In this document: positions 33,281-41,192 of the stretch, in pieces | How the letters are laid out: the number at the start of each line of letters is the position of its first letter | Numbering within the stretch: the stretch's first letter is position 1 | Assembly (NCBI GenBank): GCA_900541245.1 | Contig: UQIS01000005.1 | Span: 4,523 to 68,522 of the forward strand | Direction: 5' to 3' | Length of the DNA: 64,000 nt | Origin: an uncultured Collinsella sp. | GTDB taxonomy: Bacteria; Actinomycetota; Coriobacteriia; Coriobacteriales; Coriobacteriaceae | Notes under the pieces: generated by a model | Told to the model about the DNA's origin: nothing | The model's database searches: none | The model's input: the letters and a program-made list of their open reading frames with translations, nothing else | Translations under genes and position numbers: made by a program

Positions 33281-34012
33281 ATGGCGATCGGAGCGCGTAA
33301 GCAACCGCTGTACGATCAGCTGGTCGATATTCTGACCGAAAAGATCGACCATGAATATCGCGCCGGTGACATGATTCCTTCCGAGCGCGAACTTTCGGAG
33401 CGCTATGGTCTCTCGCGCACCACGGTGCGCCTGGCTCTGCAAGAGCTGGAGCGTTTAGGACTTGTGGTTCGGCAGCACGGTCGCGGTACCTTTGTGACCG
33501 ACCGTTCGGCAAAGGCAACCAATCTTATGCAGTCCTACAGCTTTACTGAGCAGATGCGCGCGATGGGTCGCGACCCCGAGACCACGATTCTCGAGTTTTG
33601 CGAGATGGAGGCCGATAAGAATCTGGCCGAGCATATGGGATTGCGTATCGGTGATCGCATTTTTAAGCTTAAGCGCCTTCGTTCTGCCGATAACATGCCC
33701 ATGATGGTCGAACGCAGCTATCTACCGGTTCGTCAATTTCTGTCCCTAAAGCGACCGCTGCTGGAGCGTAAGCCGCTTTACGATGTGATTGAGCAAGACT
33801 TTCAGCAAAAGATTCGCGTGGCCGAAGAGGAGTTCTATGCGAGCATAGCCCGTCCCACCGACGCCCACCTTTTGGGAATTGTCGAGGGCTCGCCTGTGCT
33901 CGATTTGGTCAGGACTACGTATAACGAGTCAAACGAGGTTGTGGAGTATACACTCTCGGTTGCTCGTGCCGATCAGTTTAAATACAAGGTTTACCACCAG
34001 CGTAGCAACTAG
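33281..34012 (+). CDS. GntR/HutC-family regulator of the amino-sugar genes
   Basis: A 243-residue repressor-type protein. The winged helix (PLYDQLVDILTEKIDHEYRAG, SERYGLSRTTVRLALQELER, GRGTFV) is followed by a UTRA ligand domain (RLRSADNMPMMVERSYLP, YDVIEQDF). Relatives (NagR/DasR, AgaR2) sense amino-sugar phosphates. The start at 33281 is supported by GGAGG. It sits between the PTS operon and agaS, both of which carry a CTGGT-N4-ACCAG-type dyad, so it probably represses both. Confidence 0.9.
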   Translation: MAIGARKQPLYDQLVDILTEKIDHEYRAGDMIPSERELSERYGLSRTTVRLALQELERLGLVVRQHGRGTFVTDRSAKATNLMQSYSFTEQMRAMGRDPETTILEFCEMEADKNLAEHMGLRIGDRIFKLKRLRSADNMPMMVERSYLPVRQFLSLKRPLLERKPLYDVIEQDFQQKIRVAEEEFYASIARPTDAHLLGIVEGSPVLDLVRTTYNESNEVVEYTLSVARADQFKYKVYHQRSN

Positions 34013-34051
34013 TGTCCGCATCGTTTCCATATGGTGATTCTTTGCATTTAA

Positions 34052-34087
34052 CTGGTTACTACCAGATAACCAACCGAAGTGTATAAT
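34052..34087 (+). promoter_or_regulatory. agaS promoter with GntR/HutC operator
   Basis: CTGGTTACTACCAG (34052-34065) is a perfect CTGGT-N4-ACCAG dyad, similar to NagR/DasR sites. TATAAT follows at 34082-34087. The dyad overlaps where the -35 box would be, so binding should repress. Confidence 0.7.
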
Positions 34088-34126
34088 TGCACGTCAGAGG
34101 ATTACTTCTAGAGAGAGGTATTAGAA

Positions 34127-35293
34127 ATGTTCGAGAAGAGTGTCGAGGAGCTCACCGAGCTCGGCGCCCAGATCACCACGGCCGAGATTGCTCAGCAGCC
34201 CGAGCTTTGGCGTGATACGCTCAACATCTATCGCGAGAACAAGGAGGCCATCGAGGCCTTCCTGGCCGAGGCTCGCGCCATGGGCGAGGGCCGTCTGTCC
34301 GTTGTCTTCACCGGTGCCGGTACGTCCGACTACGTTGGCGATACCTGCGCCCCGTACCTGCGTCACGCTGGCAACACTGATCTCTACGACTTCAAGCCCA
34401 TCGCCACGACCGACATCGTGAGCGCCCCGCGCGACTTCCTGCGCGCCGAGGATCCCACGCTCGTGGTTTCCTTTGCCCGCTCTGGCAACAGCCCCGAGAG
34501 CCTTGCCGCCGTCGCCGTTGCCAAGGAGCTCGTCCACAACGTCAAGTTCCTCAACATCACCTGCGCTCCCGAGGGCAAGCTCGCCGTCGAGTCTGCCGAT
34601 GATCCCAACGCGCTGACGCTGCTCATTCCGCGCGCCAACGACAAGGGCTTCGCCATGACTGGTTCTTATTCCTGCATGACCCTGCTCTCCACCCTTATTT
34701 TCGACACTGCCTCTGACGAGCAGAAGGCCGAGTGGGTCGAGACCATCGCCAAGATGGGCGAGGAGGTTATCGCTCGCGAGTCCGAGGTCGCCGATTACCT
34801 GGCTGGCGACTTTAACCGCGTGACCTACTTGGGTTCTGGCTCCTTCGGTGGCCTTGCCCAGGAGAGCCAGCTCAAGATCCTTGAGCTCGCTCACGGTCTG
34901 GTCGCTACTTCCTACGACACCTCTATGGGCTATCGTCACGGACCTAAGTCCTTCGTCGACGATAAGACGCTCGTCTTCGTGTTCGTCAACAACGACGCCT
35001 ACACCCGTCAGTACGACATCGACATCCTCAACGAGATCGGTGGCGACAAGATCGCTCAGCACACCGTCGCCGTTCAGCAGGAAGGTGCCACCGTCTATGA
35101 GGGTGAGTCCTTCACCTTTAAGGGCTATGAGGCGCTTCCCGAGGGCTACCTTGCTCTGCCGTTCGTGATGTTTGCCCAGGCTATCAGCCTGCTCAACTCC
35201 GTGCGCGTGGGCAACACGCCCGATACGCCGAGCCCCACCGGCACGGTCAACCGCGTGGTTAAGGGCGTGACGATTCACCCCTTCACCGCTTAA
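34127..35293 (+). CDS. agaS: SIS-domain amino-sugar-phosphate deaminase/isomerase AgaS
   Basis: A 388-residue protein with two SIS domains (FTGAGTSDYVGD, VVSFARSGNSPES, YLGSGSFGGLAQES, GYRHGPKSFVDD). AgaS proteins convert galactosamine-6-phosphate to tagatose-6-phosphate with loss of ammonia. The match to AgaS rather than GlmS or GlmD is clear from length and these motifs. The gene lies downstream of a GntR operator, is followed by a terminator, and then by a NagA-type deacetylase. This supports a GalNAc or GalN pathway. Confidence 0.92.
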   Translation: MFEKSVEELTELGAQITTAEIAQQPELWRDTLNIYRENKEAIEAFLAEARAMGEGRLSVVFTGAGTSDYVGDTCAPYLRHAGNTDLYDFKPIATTDIVSAPRDFLRAEDPTLVVSFARSGNSPESLAAVAVAKELVHNVKFLNITCAPEGKLAVESADDPNALTLLIPRANDKGFAMTGSYSCMTLLSTLIFDTASDEQKAEWVETIAKMGEEVIARESEVADYLAGDFNRVTYLGSGSFGGLAQESQLKILELAHGLVATSYDTSMGYRHGPKSFVDDKTLVFVFVNNDAYTRQYDIDILNEIGGDKIAQHTVAVQQEGATVYEGESFTFKGYEALPEGYLALPFVMFAQAISLLNSVRVGNTPDTPSPTGTVNRVVKGVTIHPFTA

Positions 35294-35311
35294 TCGCGTC
35301 CCCCTGTAAGG

Positions 35312-35348
35312 GCGCCCGTCCGCTCATAACGGCGGGCGGGCGCTTTTT
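35312..35348 (+). terminator. Terminator after agaS
   Basis: GCGCCCGTCCGC and GCGGGCGGGCGC form a 12-bp stem (one G-U pair) and end in TTTTT. Confidence 0.9.
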
Positions 35349-35410
35349 GTTTTGCGTGAGCTGGGTATAAGCATCACCACAGTCAACTGCTTTAGAAGCA
35401 AGGAGTGCAT

Positions 35411-36580
35411 ATGAGCACGTACGCAATTAAGGCTGACAAGTTCTTCTTGCCGGCAGGCCCGCAACTGGGCGGCTATCTTATGGTCGAGGACGGCGTCTTT
35501 GGCGCCTGGCAGGCCGACGAGCCCTCTTGCGAGATTAAGGACTACACGGGATCGTGGATCGCACCGGGTATGGTCGATACTCACATCCATGGCTTCTACA
35601 ACCACTCAACTACCGATAACGATCCCGAGGGTATCGATATCAGCTCGACCGAGCTCGCCCGTCGCGGTACCACCAGCTGGCTGCCCACGACGTTCACCGA
35701 TGGCGTCGAGCAGATCAAGGACGCCTGCACTGCTATCGCCCAGGCCGATGAGGGCCGTGGCCCCGACTTCTGCGGTGCTCGCATTCAGGGCATCTACCTG
35801 GAGGGCCCCTTCTTTACCATGAAGCACGTGGGCGCGCAGAACCCCGCTTACCTGATCGATCCCTCCGAGGAGGTCTTCGATCAGTGGCAGGAGGCTGCGG
35901 GTGGTCGCATCGTTAAGAGCGCCATGGCGGCCGAGCGCGACGGTGCCGCTGCTTATGCGGCTGCTCTGAACGCCAAGGGTGTGGTGACCAGCATCGGTCA
36001 CTCCGACGCTACCTACGATGAGTGCATTGCCGCCATCAACGCCGGTGCCAGCTGCTTTACGCATACCTATAACGGCCAGCGCGGGCTGCATCACCGCGAG
36101 CCCGGTGTCGTGGGTGCTGCCATGTCCACGCCCGAGACCTACGCCGAGATCATCTGTGACGGCAAGCACGTAAACCCTGCCGCCATCAAGGCGCTGCTGC
36201 AGGCAAAGGGCTGGCAGCACACGGTGCTCATCACCGACTGCCTGGGTTGCGGCGGCATGCCCGAGGGCAGCTACACCAGTGGTGGCATGGACGTCATCAT
36301 GAAGGACAACCTGTGCTGGCTCGCCGACGGCAAGAGCATTGCCGGCTCGGTGCTCACGCTTGCCCAGGGCGTCAAGAACATCGTCGACTGGGGCATCGCC
36401 AGCGCCGATATCGCCATTCGCATGGCAACCGAGGTGCCGGCACGCTCCGCGCACATCGAAGGTAAGTGCGGCAGCATCATGCCGGGTCGCGACGCCGACT
36501 TTGTCGTGTTCGACCATGAGCTCACCCTCGTCGAGACGTATGTTGGCGGCCAGAGCGTCGGCAACGCCTTTACCGAGTAA
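35411..36580 (+). CDS. nagA: N-acetyl(galactos/glucos)amine-6-phosphate deacetylase
   Basis: A 389-residue amidohydrolase. The metal site DTHIHGFYNH lies near residue 60, YLEGPF near 135, and GHSDATYDEC and FTHTYNGQRGLHHREPG in the second half. It removes acetate from GalNAc-6-P or GlcNAc-6-P. The neighbouring AgaS and GalNAc-type EIIB suggest GalNAc-6-P (AgaA role), but the family does not decide this. ATG 35411 follows AAGGAG; the GTG at 35405 is unlikely. The gene's own 3' end has a decayed copy at 39307-39438. Confidence 0.93.
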   Translation: MSTYAIKADKFFLPAGPQLGGYLMVEDGVFGAWQADEPSCEIKDYTGSWIAPGMVDTHIHGFYNHSTTDNDPEGIDISSTELARRGTTSWLPTTFTDGVEQIKDACTAIAQADEGRGPDFCGARIQGIYLEGPFFTMKHVGAQNPAYLIDPSEEVFDQWQEAAGGRIVKSAMAAERDGAAAYAAALNAKGVVTSIGHSDATYDECIAAINAGASCFTHTYNGQRGLHHREPGVVGAAMSTPETYAEIICDGKHVNPAAIKALLQAKGWQHTVLITDCLGCGGMPEGSYTSGGMDVIMKDNLCWLADGKSIAGSVLTLAQGVKNIVDWGIASADIAIRMATEVPARSAHIEGKCGSIMPGRDADFVVFDHELTLVETYVGGQSVGNAFTE

Positions 36581-36592
36581 CGATAGAAAAAG

Positions 36593-36624
36593 ACGGCGGG
36601 CCCGAATCTGCTCGGACCCGCCGT
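36593..36624. terminator. Convergent terminator between nagA and the flavodoxin gene
   Basis: ACGGCGGG-CCCGA and TCGG-ACCCGCCGT form a 13-bp stem. An A-run at 36587-36591 gives a U-run on the minus strand. Confidence 0.75.
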
Positions 36625-36655
36625 ATGGGTTAAACGCTCAAAAGCACCTTCACAG

Positions 36656-37240
36656 TTACAGCTTGTTAGCGATCTTCTTTGCCGTGCGCTTGACGCCGGC
36701 CACCAGGCCTCCTGCAGGATGCTCCTTCTCGTATGCTAGGCGCTTCTCGCGCTTGGCGTACTCTTCGACGATGATGTCGCCATACTCGTCTTCGATCTTG
36801 TCGAAGAAGTCGACGGCGCCCTTAATTTCCTCAGCGGTCGGGTGTCCCTTTTGGACACCGCCGGCGAGTTTGAACGGCCCCCACGTATCAAAGCCGGGAC
36901 AGCCGTAGACGCCCATAAAGATGGCCTGCCTCATGCGGCAGATGCCATCGATATCCTTGCCGTACCACTTGTTTTTGCCACCGTAGGTCATAAGGCCAAA
37001 CACCTTGTCCTGCGGCTGCAGTACGTTGGTGAGCACGCGTGCCATGTCCTTGTCGATCTCGGAGTAATAGATGCCCGTGGCGACACCGATCAGATGGTAT
37101 TCGTGCAGGTTGGGATACTCGTTTTTACCGAGCGTCTTTACATCGAGGGTATCGATCTCGGGGTGTGCCTCGACGATGGCGTCCACGAGCTTTTTCGTAT
37201 TGCCGTGGTGGCGTGAGGCATAAAGGATGATGGTTCGCAT
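36656..37240 (-). CDS. Flavodoxin-family protein
   Basis: A 194-residue protein. The first 150 residues form a flavodoxin fold with an FMN-binding loop (YASRHHGNTKKLVDAIV) and the later YYSEIDKDMARVL and LMTYGGKNKWYGKD segments. The tail (KREKRLAYEKEHPAGGLVAGVKR) is basic. It would carry electrons, or reduce quinone-like compounds, with FMN. The start at 37240 follows AAAGG. It is divergent from the epimerase gene. Its partner enzyme is not visible, and the exact subfamily is open. Confidence 0.82.
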   Translation of the reverse strand: MRTIILYASRHHGNTKKLVDAIVEAHPEIDTLDVKTLGKNEYPNLHEYHLIGVATGIYYSEIDKDMARVLTNVLQPQDKVFGLMTYGGKNKWYGKDIDGICRMRQAIFMGVYGCPGFDTWGPFKLAGGVQKGHPTAEEIKGAVDFFDKIEDEYGDIIVEEYAKREKRLAYEKEHPAGGLVAGVKRTAKKIANKL

Positions 37241-37396
37241 AAGAAGGCCTTTCAGCTGTAATTGCATCAATGTCTGTATGGTACCCCGTTGCATGGCTGG
37301 GATACCGGACGCATCGATGAACGTGCGGGTTTGTCCTTTGGTCAGGGCCGAGACGGGTTCTTGCGAGCAAAAAGCAGTTGTTCGAAAGGATGGACA

Positions 37397-38278
37397 ATGG
37401 AATACGCTCTTTCCAACGATTCGATTTCTATCAAGGTTTCCACGGCCGGCGGCTCGTTTACCTCGATTGAGGCTGACGGACGCGAGTACTTGTGGCAGGG
37501 CGATCCCGCCGTGTGGTCCGGCCAGGCACCGATTTGCTTCCCGATTTGCGGAGGCTTGCGCGATAACAGCGCCATGACGTTTGCCGGGCATCATGTAAAG
37601 CTCGCTCGCCATGGGTTTGCGCGCAAACAGGAGTGGAAGCTGCTGAGCCAAAGCGCAAACGAGCTGGCTATGTGCCTGGCATCCGAGGATAACGCCGCGC
37701 TGCTGAGCGATTATCCGTATCCGTTTAAGCTTGTCGCCCGTTATACGCTCGAGGACGCCGCCGTGCGTGTCTCCTATGAGGTTACCAACGAGGGCACCGA
37801 GGACATGCCGTTCTTTATCGGCGGCCATCCCGGCTTTAGGTGTCCGCTCGATGAGGGCGAGGCCTATACGGACTACGAGCTGCGCTTTGAGAAGGACGAA
37901 GCTGCTGAGCTTTGCACTGCCGTCCCCTCGACTGGCTTGATTGACGTGACCAACCGCTCCAAGAACCCCATGGTGGGAAAGACGCTGCCCCTGTTGCATG
38001 AGCTCTTCGATTTTGCGGAGACCATCTTTGACGTGCTCGAGAGCCGTCAGGTCACGCTTTCCAAAAAGGGCGAGGACAAGGGTGTCCGCCTGAGCTTTGA
38101 GGGCTTCCCATATCTCATTGTGTGGAGCAAGCCCGAGGGCGATTTTGTGGCAGTTGAACCTTGGGGCGGCCTCTCGACCTGCTCCGATGAGGACGACGTA
38201 CTTGAGCATAAGCGCGGCTGCCTTGTCGCCAAGCCCAAGGAGACCATCGTTCGCTCGTTCACGATTGAGATTCTGTAA
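37397..38278 (+). CDS. Aldose 1-epimerase-family protein (LacX-like)
   Basis: A 293-residue galactose-mutarotase-superfamily protein. Segments QAPICFPICGGLRDN, LARHGFARKQEW, FFIGGHPGFRCPL and EPWGGLSTC are the LacX/YphB-type form. It should interconvert sugar anomers in the cytoplasm. ATG 37397 follows AAAGGA and starts the family homology. It is followed after 59 bases by a LacC-like kinase, the same association as lacX in Lactococcus lac operons. Sugar not determined. Confidence 0.85.
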   Translation: MEYALSNDSISIKVSTAGGSFTSIEADGREYLWQGDPAVWSGQAPICFPICGGLRDNSAMTFAGHHVKLARHGFARKQEWKLLSQSANELAMCLASEDNAALLSDYPYPFKLVARYTLEDAAVRVSYEVTNEGTEDMPFFIGGHPGFRCPLDEGEAYTDYELRFEKDEAAELCTAVPSTGLIDVTNRSKNPMVGKTLPLLHELFDFAETIFDVLESRQVTLSKKGEDKGVRLSFEGFPYLIVWSKPEGDFVAVEPWGGLSTCSDEDDVLEHKRGCLVAKPKETIVRSFTIEIL

Positions 38279-38337
38279 TTCCGTTTTGTCGACTCGTATC
38301 GCGAGGCACAAGGAGCCTGCGAGATAAGGAGCTAAAA

Positions 38338-39273
38338 ATGATCCTCACCGTTACGATGAACCCGTCTGTCGATACGCGCTATCAGCTCGATGAGCTCGTT
38401 ATCGACGACGTCAACCGTGTGACGCCCGAAAAGACCGCCGGCGGCAAGGGCCTCAACGTGGCCCGTGTGCTGGGTCAGCTGGGTGACGACGTTGTGGCAA
38501 CCGGTCTGCTCGGCGGCCACATGGGCGCCTACATGGCTGAGCTCATGGACGCCAACGGCATTAACAACGACTTTGTGCCCATCAAGGGCGAGACTCGCAT
38601 TTGCCTCAACATCCTCCACGCCGGCAACCAGACCGAGCTGCTCGAGAGCGGCCCGACAATTGCCCCCGAGGAGCTCGATGCCTTTACTGCCAAGTTTACC
38701 GAGCTTGCGGGCAAGGCCGACGTCGTCACCATTTCGGGTTCGCTGCCCTGCGGTGTCGAGGCAGACTACTATGCCAAGATTACGGGCATTGCCGAGAACG
38801 CCGGCGCCAAGGTGTTGCTCGATACCTCGGGTGCTTCGCTCGAGGCAGCGCTCAAGTCCGAGGTCAAGCCCGAGCTGGTTAAGCCTAACCTGACCGAGAT
38901 TAACGGCCTTTTGGGCACGAGCTTTACCACCGACGATGTGGAAGAGCTCCGTGCCGCGCTCGCCTCTGACGCCCGTTTCTCCGATATCCCCTGGGTCGTC
39001 GTATCCATGGGCGCTGCCGGCTCCGTGGGCTTCCACAATGGCCGTGCGTTCCGCGCGAAGACGCCCGATATCCCCGCCGTTAACGCTACGGGCTCTGGCG
39101 ATTCGACCATTGCCGGCTTCGCACATGCGATTGCTGCCGGCGCCGACGACGAGACGGTGCTGCGTACCGCCAACACCTGCGGCAAGCTCAATGCCATGGA
39201 TCCCATGACTGGCCACTTGGTTATGGATCGTTGGGACGAGGTCTACAACGGCGTTGTCGTGACCGAGCTGTAG
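38338..39273 (+). CDS. PfkB-family kinase, LacC/FruK type (probable tagatose-6-phosphate kinase)
   Basis: A 311-residue PfkB kinase. The family start MILTVTMNPSVDTRYQL, the GGKGLNVARVL nucleoside-site motif and the C-terminal catalytic motif NATGSGDSTIAGF (Asp base in GSGDS) are clear. LacC phosphorylates tagatose-6-P to tagatose-1,6-bisphosphate; FruK uses fructose-1-P. The AgaS product is tagatose-6-P and the gene lies in the same region, so tagatose-6-P kinase is favoured. The aldolase needed next is not in the window. A remnant of nagA lies just downstream. Confidence 0.85.
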   Translation: MILTVTMNPSVDTRYQLDELVIDDVNRVTPEKTAGGKGLNVARVLGQLGDDVVATGLLGGHMGAYMAELMDANGINNDFVPIKGETRICLNILHAGNQTELLESGPTIAPEELDAFTAKFTELAGKADVVTISGSLPCGVEADYYAKITGIAENAGAKVLLDTSGASLEAALKSEVKPELVKPNLTEINGLLGTSFTTDDVEELRAALASDARFSDIPWVVVSMGAAGSVGFHNGRAFRAKTPDIPAVNATGSGDSTIAGFAHAIAAGADDETVLRTANTCGKLNAMDPMTGHLVMDRWDEVYNGVVVTEL

Positions 39274-39306
39274 GAGGTTGTGCTGCGGCCCCGGCATCGG
39301 TTGCTA

Positions 39307-39438
39307 GCTCATGTCGACGACAAGTGCAGTAGCATTATGCCGGGGCGCGACGCCGACGCTGTCGTGTTCAATCCCGACCTTACCCTGGTCGAGACGCATG
39401 TGGGTGGCAACAGCGTCGGTAATGCGTTTGCCGAGTAG
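39307..39438 (+). pseudogene. Remnant of nagA 3' end
   Basis: About 44 codons read AHVDDKCSSIMPGRDADAVV, then FNPDLTLVETHVGGNSVGN and AFAE before a stop. This closely follows the last 44 residues of the intact nagA (AHIEGKCGSIMPGRDADFVV and onward). No start or upstream enzyme is present. It is therefore a leftover of a duplication or recombination, wedged between the LacC-like and YhcH genes. Confidence 0.85.
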
Positions 39439-39470
39439 CCGCCAAAGAAACGATCCGAGAGGGGATTTAG

Positions 39471-39944
39471 ATGATTTACGGTGCATTGGGCGATATCGAG
39501 GAGTACCGTGGAATGCTCAAGGGCCTCGACGTGCTGATCGATTGGCTCGAGGAGAACGATCCGGCGAAGCTCGAGGTCGGCAGCCATCCGATTCTGGGCG
39601 ACAAGGTCTATGCGAACGTCATGGCTCCCACGACGCGTCCCGAGGCCGAGGCTCACTATGAGACGCATCAGCGCTATCACGACCTGCAGATCGATGTCGA
39701 GGGTCGCGAGGCCTTTAAGGTTGCCACGGGCAGCCTGACGCTGGTTCAGGAGTTTGACGAGAAGGACGACTACGATCTGGTCGATTCCGACGCCTCAATC
39801 GCCGGCAATCTTGCTGACGACAAGTTTGCGTTGTTTGTTGCCGGCGAACCTCATATGCCCACGCTCGAGTTCCCGGGCGATGGCGCGCAGCCGGTCAAGA
39901 AGATCTGCTTTAAGCTGCTTGCAGATGCTTACTGGGAGGAGTAG
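39471..39944 (+). CDS. YhcH/YjgK/YiaL-family protein
   Basis: A 157-residue cupin-like protein of the YhcH/YjgK/YiaL (EbgC-like) family. Conserved features are ETHQRYHDLQIDVEGRE (metal-binding His and Glu pattern), FDEKDDYDLVD and FALFVAGEPHMP. Members handle or isomerise sugars, for example near sialic acid or amino-sugar genes. The placement after a LacC-like kinase suits a sugar-related role. The ribosome site is GAGAGG upstream of ATG 39471. Confidence 0.88.
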   Translation: MIYGALGDIEEYRGMLKGLDVLIDWLEENDPAKLEVGSHPILGDKVYANVMAPTTRPEAEAHYETHQRYHDLQIDVEGREAFKVATGSLTLVQEFDEKDDYDLVDSDASIAGNLADDKFALFVAGEPHMPTLEFPGDGAQPVKKICFKLLADAYWEE

Positions 39945-40003
39945 CACGCTGCTCGGCTGAGCTGTTCGTCTGATGGCGTGATTCCATTGAGGAGCACGCT
40001 TGA

Positions 40004-40051
40004 GCCCCGTTAATCGCGGTTCCCTTGGGGATTGCGGTTGGCGGGGCTTTT
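40004..40051 (+). terminator. Terminator after the YhcH gene
   Basis: GCCCCG and CGGGGC, with inner ATCGCGGTT-type pairing, are followed by TTTTG. Confidence 0.7.
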
Positions 40052-40116
40052 GTTGAGTAGGGGAGTTTCCGGCGGCGTTGTGCTTGGATTGGCGGATGCG
40101 CGCCCGAAATCGGCAA

Positions 40117-40140
40117 CAAAAAAGCCGCCCGAAGGCGGCT
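40117..40140 (-). terminator. Terminator of tRNA-Thr
   Basis: On the minus strand AGCCGCC-ttcg-GGCGGCT is a 7-bp tetraloop stem followed by U-run (AAAAAA on the plus strand). Confidence 0.92.
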
Positions 40141-40151
40141 ATCTTGTGCAA

Positions 40152-40227
40152 TGGAGCCAGCGACCGGGCTCGAACCGGTGACCCCCGCTTTACGAGAGCG
40201 GTGCTCTACCAACTGAGCTACGCTGGC
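40152..40227 (-). tRNA. tRNA-Thr (anticodon CGT)
   Basis: A 76-base cloverleaf with acceptor GCCAGCG/CGCTGGC, discriminator T and encoded CCA. The D arm has GTAGCTCAGTTGGTAGAGC. The anticodon stem CCGCT/AGCGG has loop CTCGTAA (anticodon CGT, threonine ACG). The T arm has GGTTCGAGCCC. A terminator follows immediately. Confidence 0.97.
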
Positions 40228-40384
40228 GACCATGTGGTGACGCAACTGAGGCGTCAACGGCTGTCTATGATACGGGACATCGCACATCCGCGCAAGGGTT
40301 CTGACGGCTTTTCTCACTTTAAATGCACTAATATTGGAGACGCGATGTCTTGCTCTTACGGGTCTCAAACAGAATGGGGCAGCG

Positions 40385-40867
40385 ATGACTCAACCCAAGA
40401 TTCTTCTCACACGCATCGACGACCGTTTCATTTACGGACAAGACGTTGAGCTGTGGAACGAAGCCGTGGGTTCCAACCTTGTCCTAATCGTCAACGATGA
40501 GATCGCGGCAGATTCGCGCCAATGGGCACCCATGAGGGTGGCGGCGCCAGAAGGGGTTTGGACGCGGTTTTTCTCGGTACAAAAGGCCATCGACATCATT
40601 CATACCGCAACGCCTCGCCAATTGATTCTGATCATGGTGGCCTCACCCTCCGATGCGCTCGCGCTGGTTAAGGGCGGTGTGCCAATAACCAAGATTAGTA
40701 TCGGCCATATGCGGGCGGGGGAGGGCAAGCGCTCTGCAACGCCTGCCGTTGCCGTAGGCGATACAGACATCGCCGCCTTCAAAGAGTTGCAAAAGCTCGG
40801 TATAGAGCTAGAAATCCGCCATCTCCCCAGTTCCGCCCCCGATCCCATCGGCAATCTGTTCAACTGA
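40385..40867 (+). CDS. Orphan EIIB-like protein lacking the phospho-histidine
   Basis: A 160-residue paralogue of the GalNAc-type EIIB at 30651, of equal length and alignable throughout (RIDDRFIYGQDVELWNEAVG against RIDNRLVHGQVATQW). The phosphorylated H17 is Y17 here, so it cannot carry out normal phosphotransfer. No EIIA, EIIC or EIID lies beside it. The frame is intact and conserved outside the site, which suggests a kept function such as regulation or complex assembly rather than decay. ATG 40385 has only a weak ribosome site (GGGGCAG). Confidence 0.85.
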   Translation: MTQPKILLTRIDDRFIYGQDVELWNEAVGSNLVLIVNDEIAADSRQWAPMRVAAPEGVWTRFFSVQKAIDIIHTATPRQLILIMVASPSDALALVKGGVPITKISIGHMRAGEGKRSATPAVAVGDTDIAAFKELQKLGIELEIRHLPSSAPDPIGNLFN

Positions 40868-40931
40868 TCCCTTGGGGACGGAGGAAAACGGATCATTTTG
40901 CCTTCGTAGGGGATCTGTGTGGCGCTGTCCG

Positions 40932-41086
40932 CCAAAACTATGCCGGTTTACTACGATGAATTGCTTATCGCCGAGCATGCCAAATTTGCAGAGAATAAAA
41001 CCGCAGGTAGACGAGTTGCTAATTTTTTATAAACCAGCGCGTGGTCGGACATAGTGGGTTCATCGTAGTAATTCGGCATAGTTTTG
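40932..41086. repeat. 155-bp element with 28-bp inverted ends
   Basis: CAAAACTATGCCG-xxTTACTACGATGAA on the left (40933-40960) recurs inverted at 41059-41086 with 26 of 28 matches. The middle 98 bases are AT-richer than the surroundings and contain no convincing gene. Together with a weak hairpin at 40865-40895 (TGATCC/GGATCA) and a terminator, this fills the gap between 40867 and 41193. Confidence 0.7.
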
Positions 41087-41133
41087 TTATGTCGCCAATT
41101 CAGTGGCATCGAAAAGAAGGATTTAGGCATGAA

Positions 41134-41168
41134 GCAGCGCCCGTCGGCGGTGTGCCGGCGGGCGCTGC
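41134..41168 (-). terminator. Terminator-like hairpin after galM
   Basis: GCAGCGCCCG and CGGGCGCTGC form a 10-bp stem with inner GGC/GCC pairing. It lies just past the galM stop on the minus strand. Confidence 0.7.
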
Positions 41169-41192
41169 TGTGCGATATGTTGTGTTATGGGC

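Noticed and set aside
40872..41054. A 60-codon frame in the gap after the EIIB paralogue
   Set aside because: No ribosome site, an unconvincing protein, and it overlaps the inverted-repeat element.
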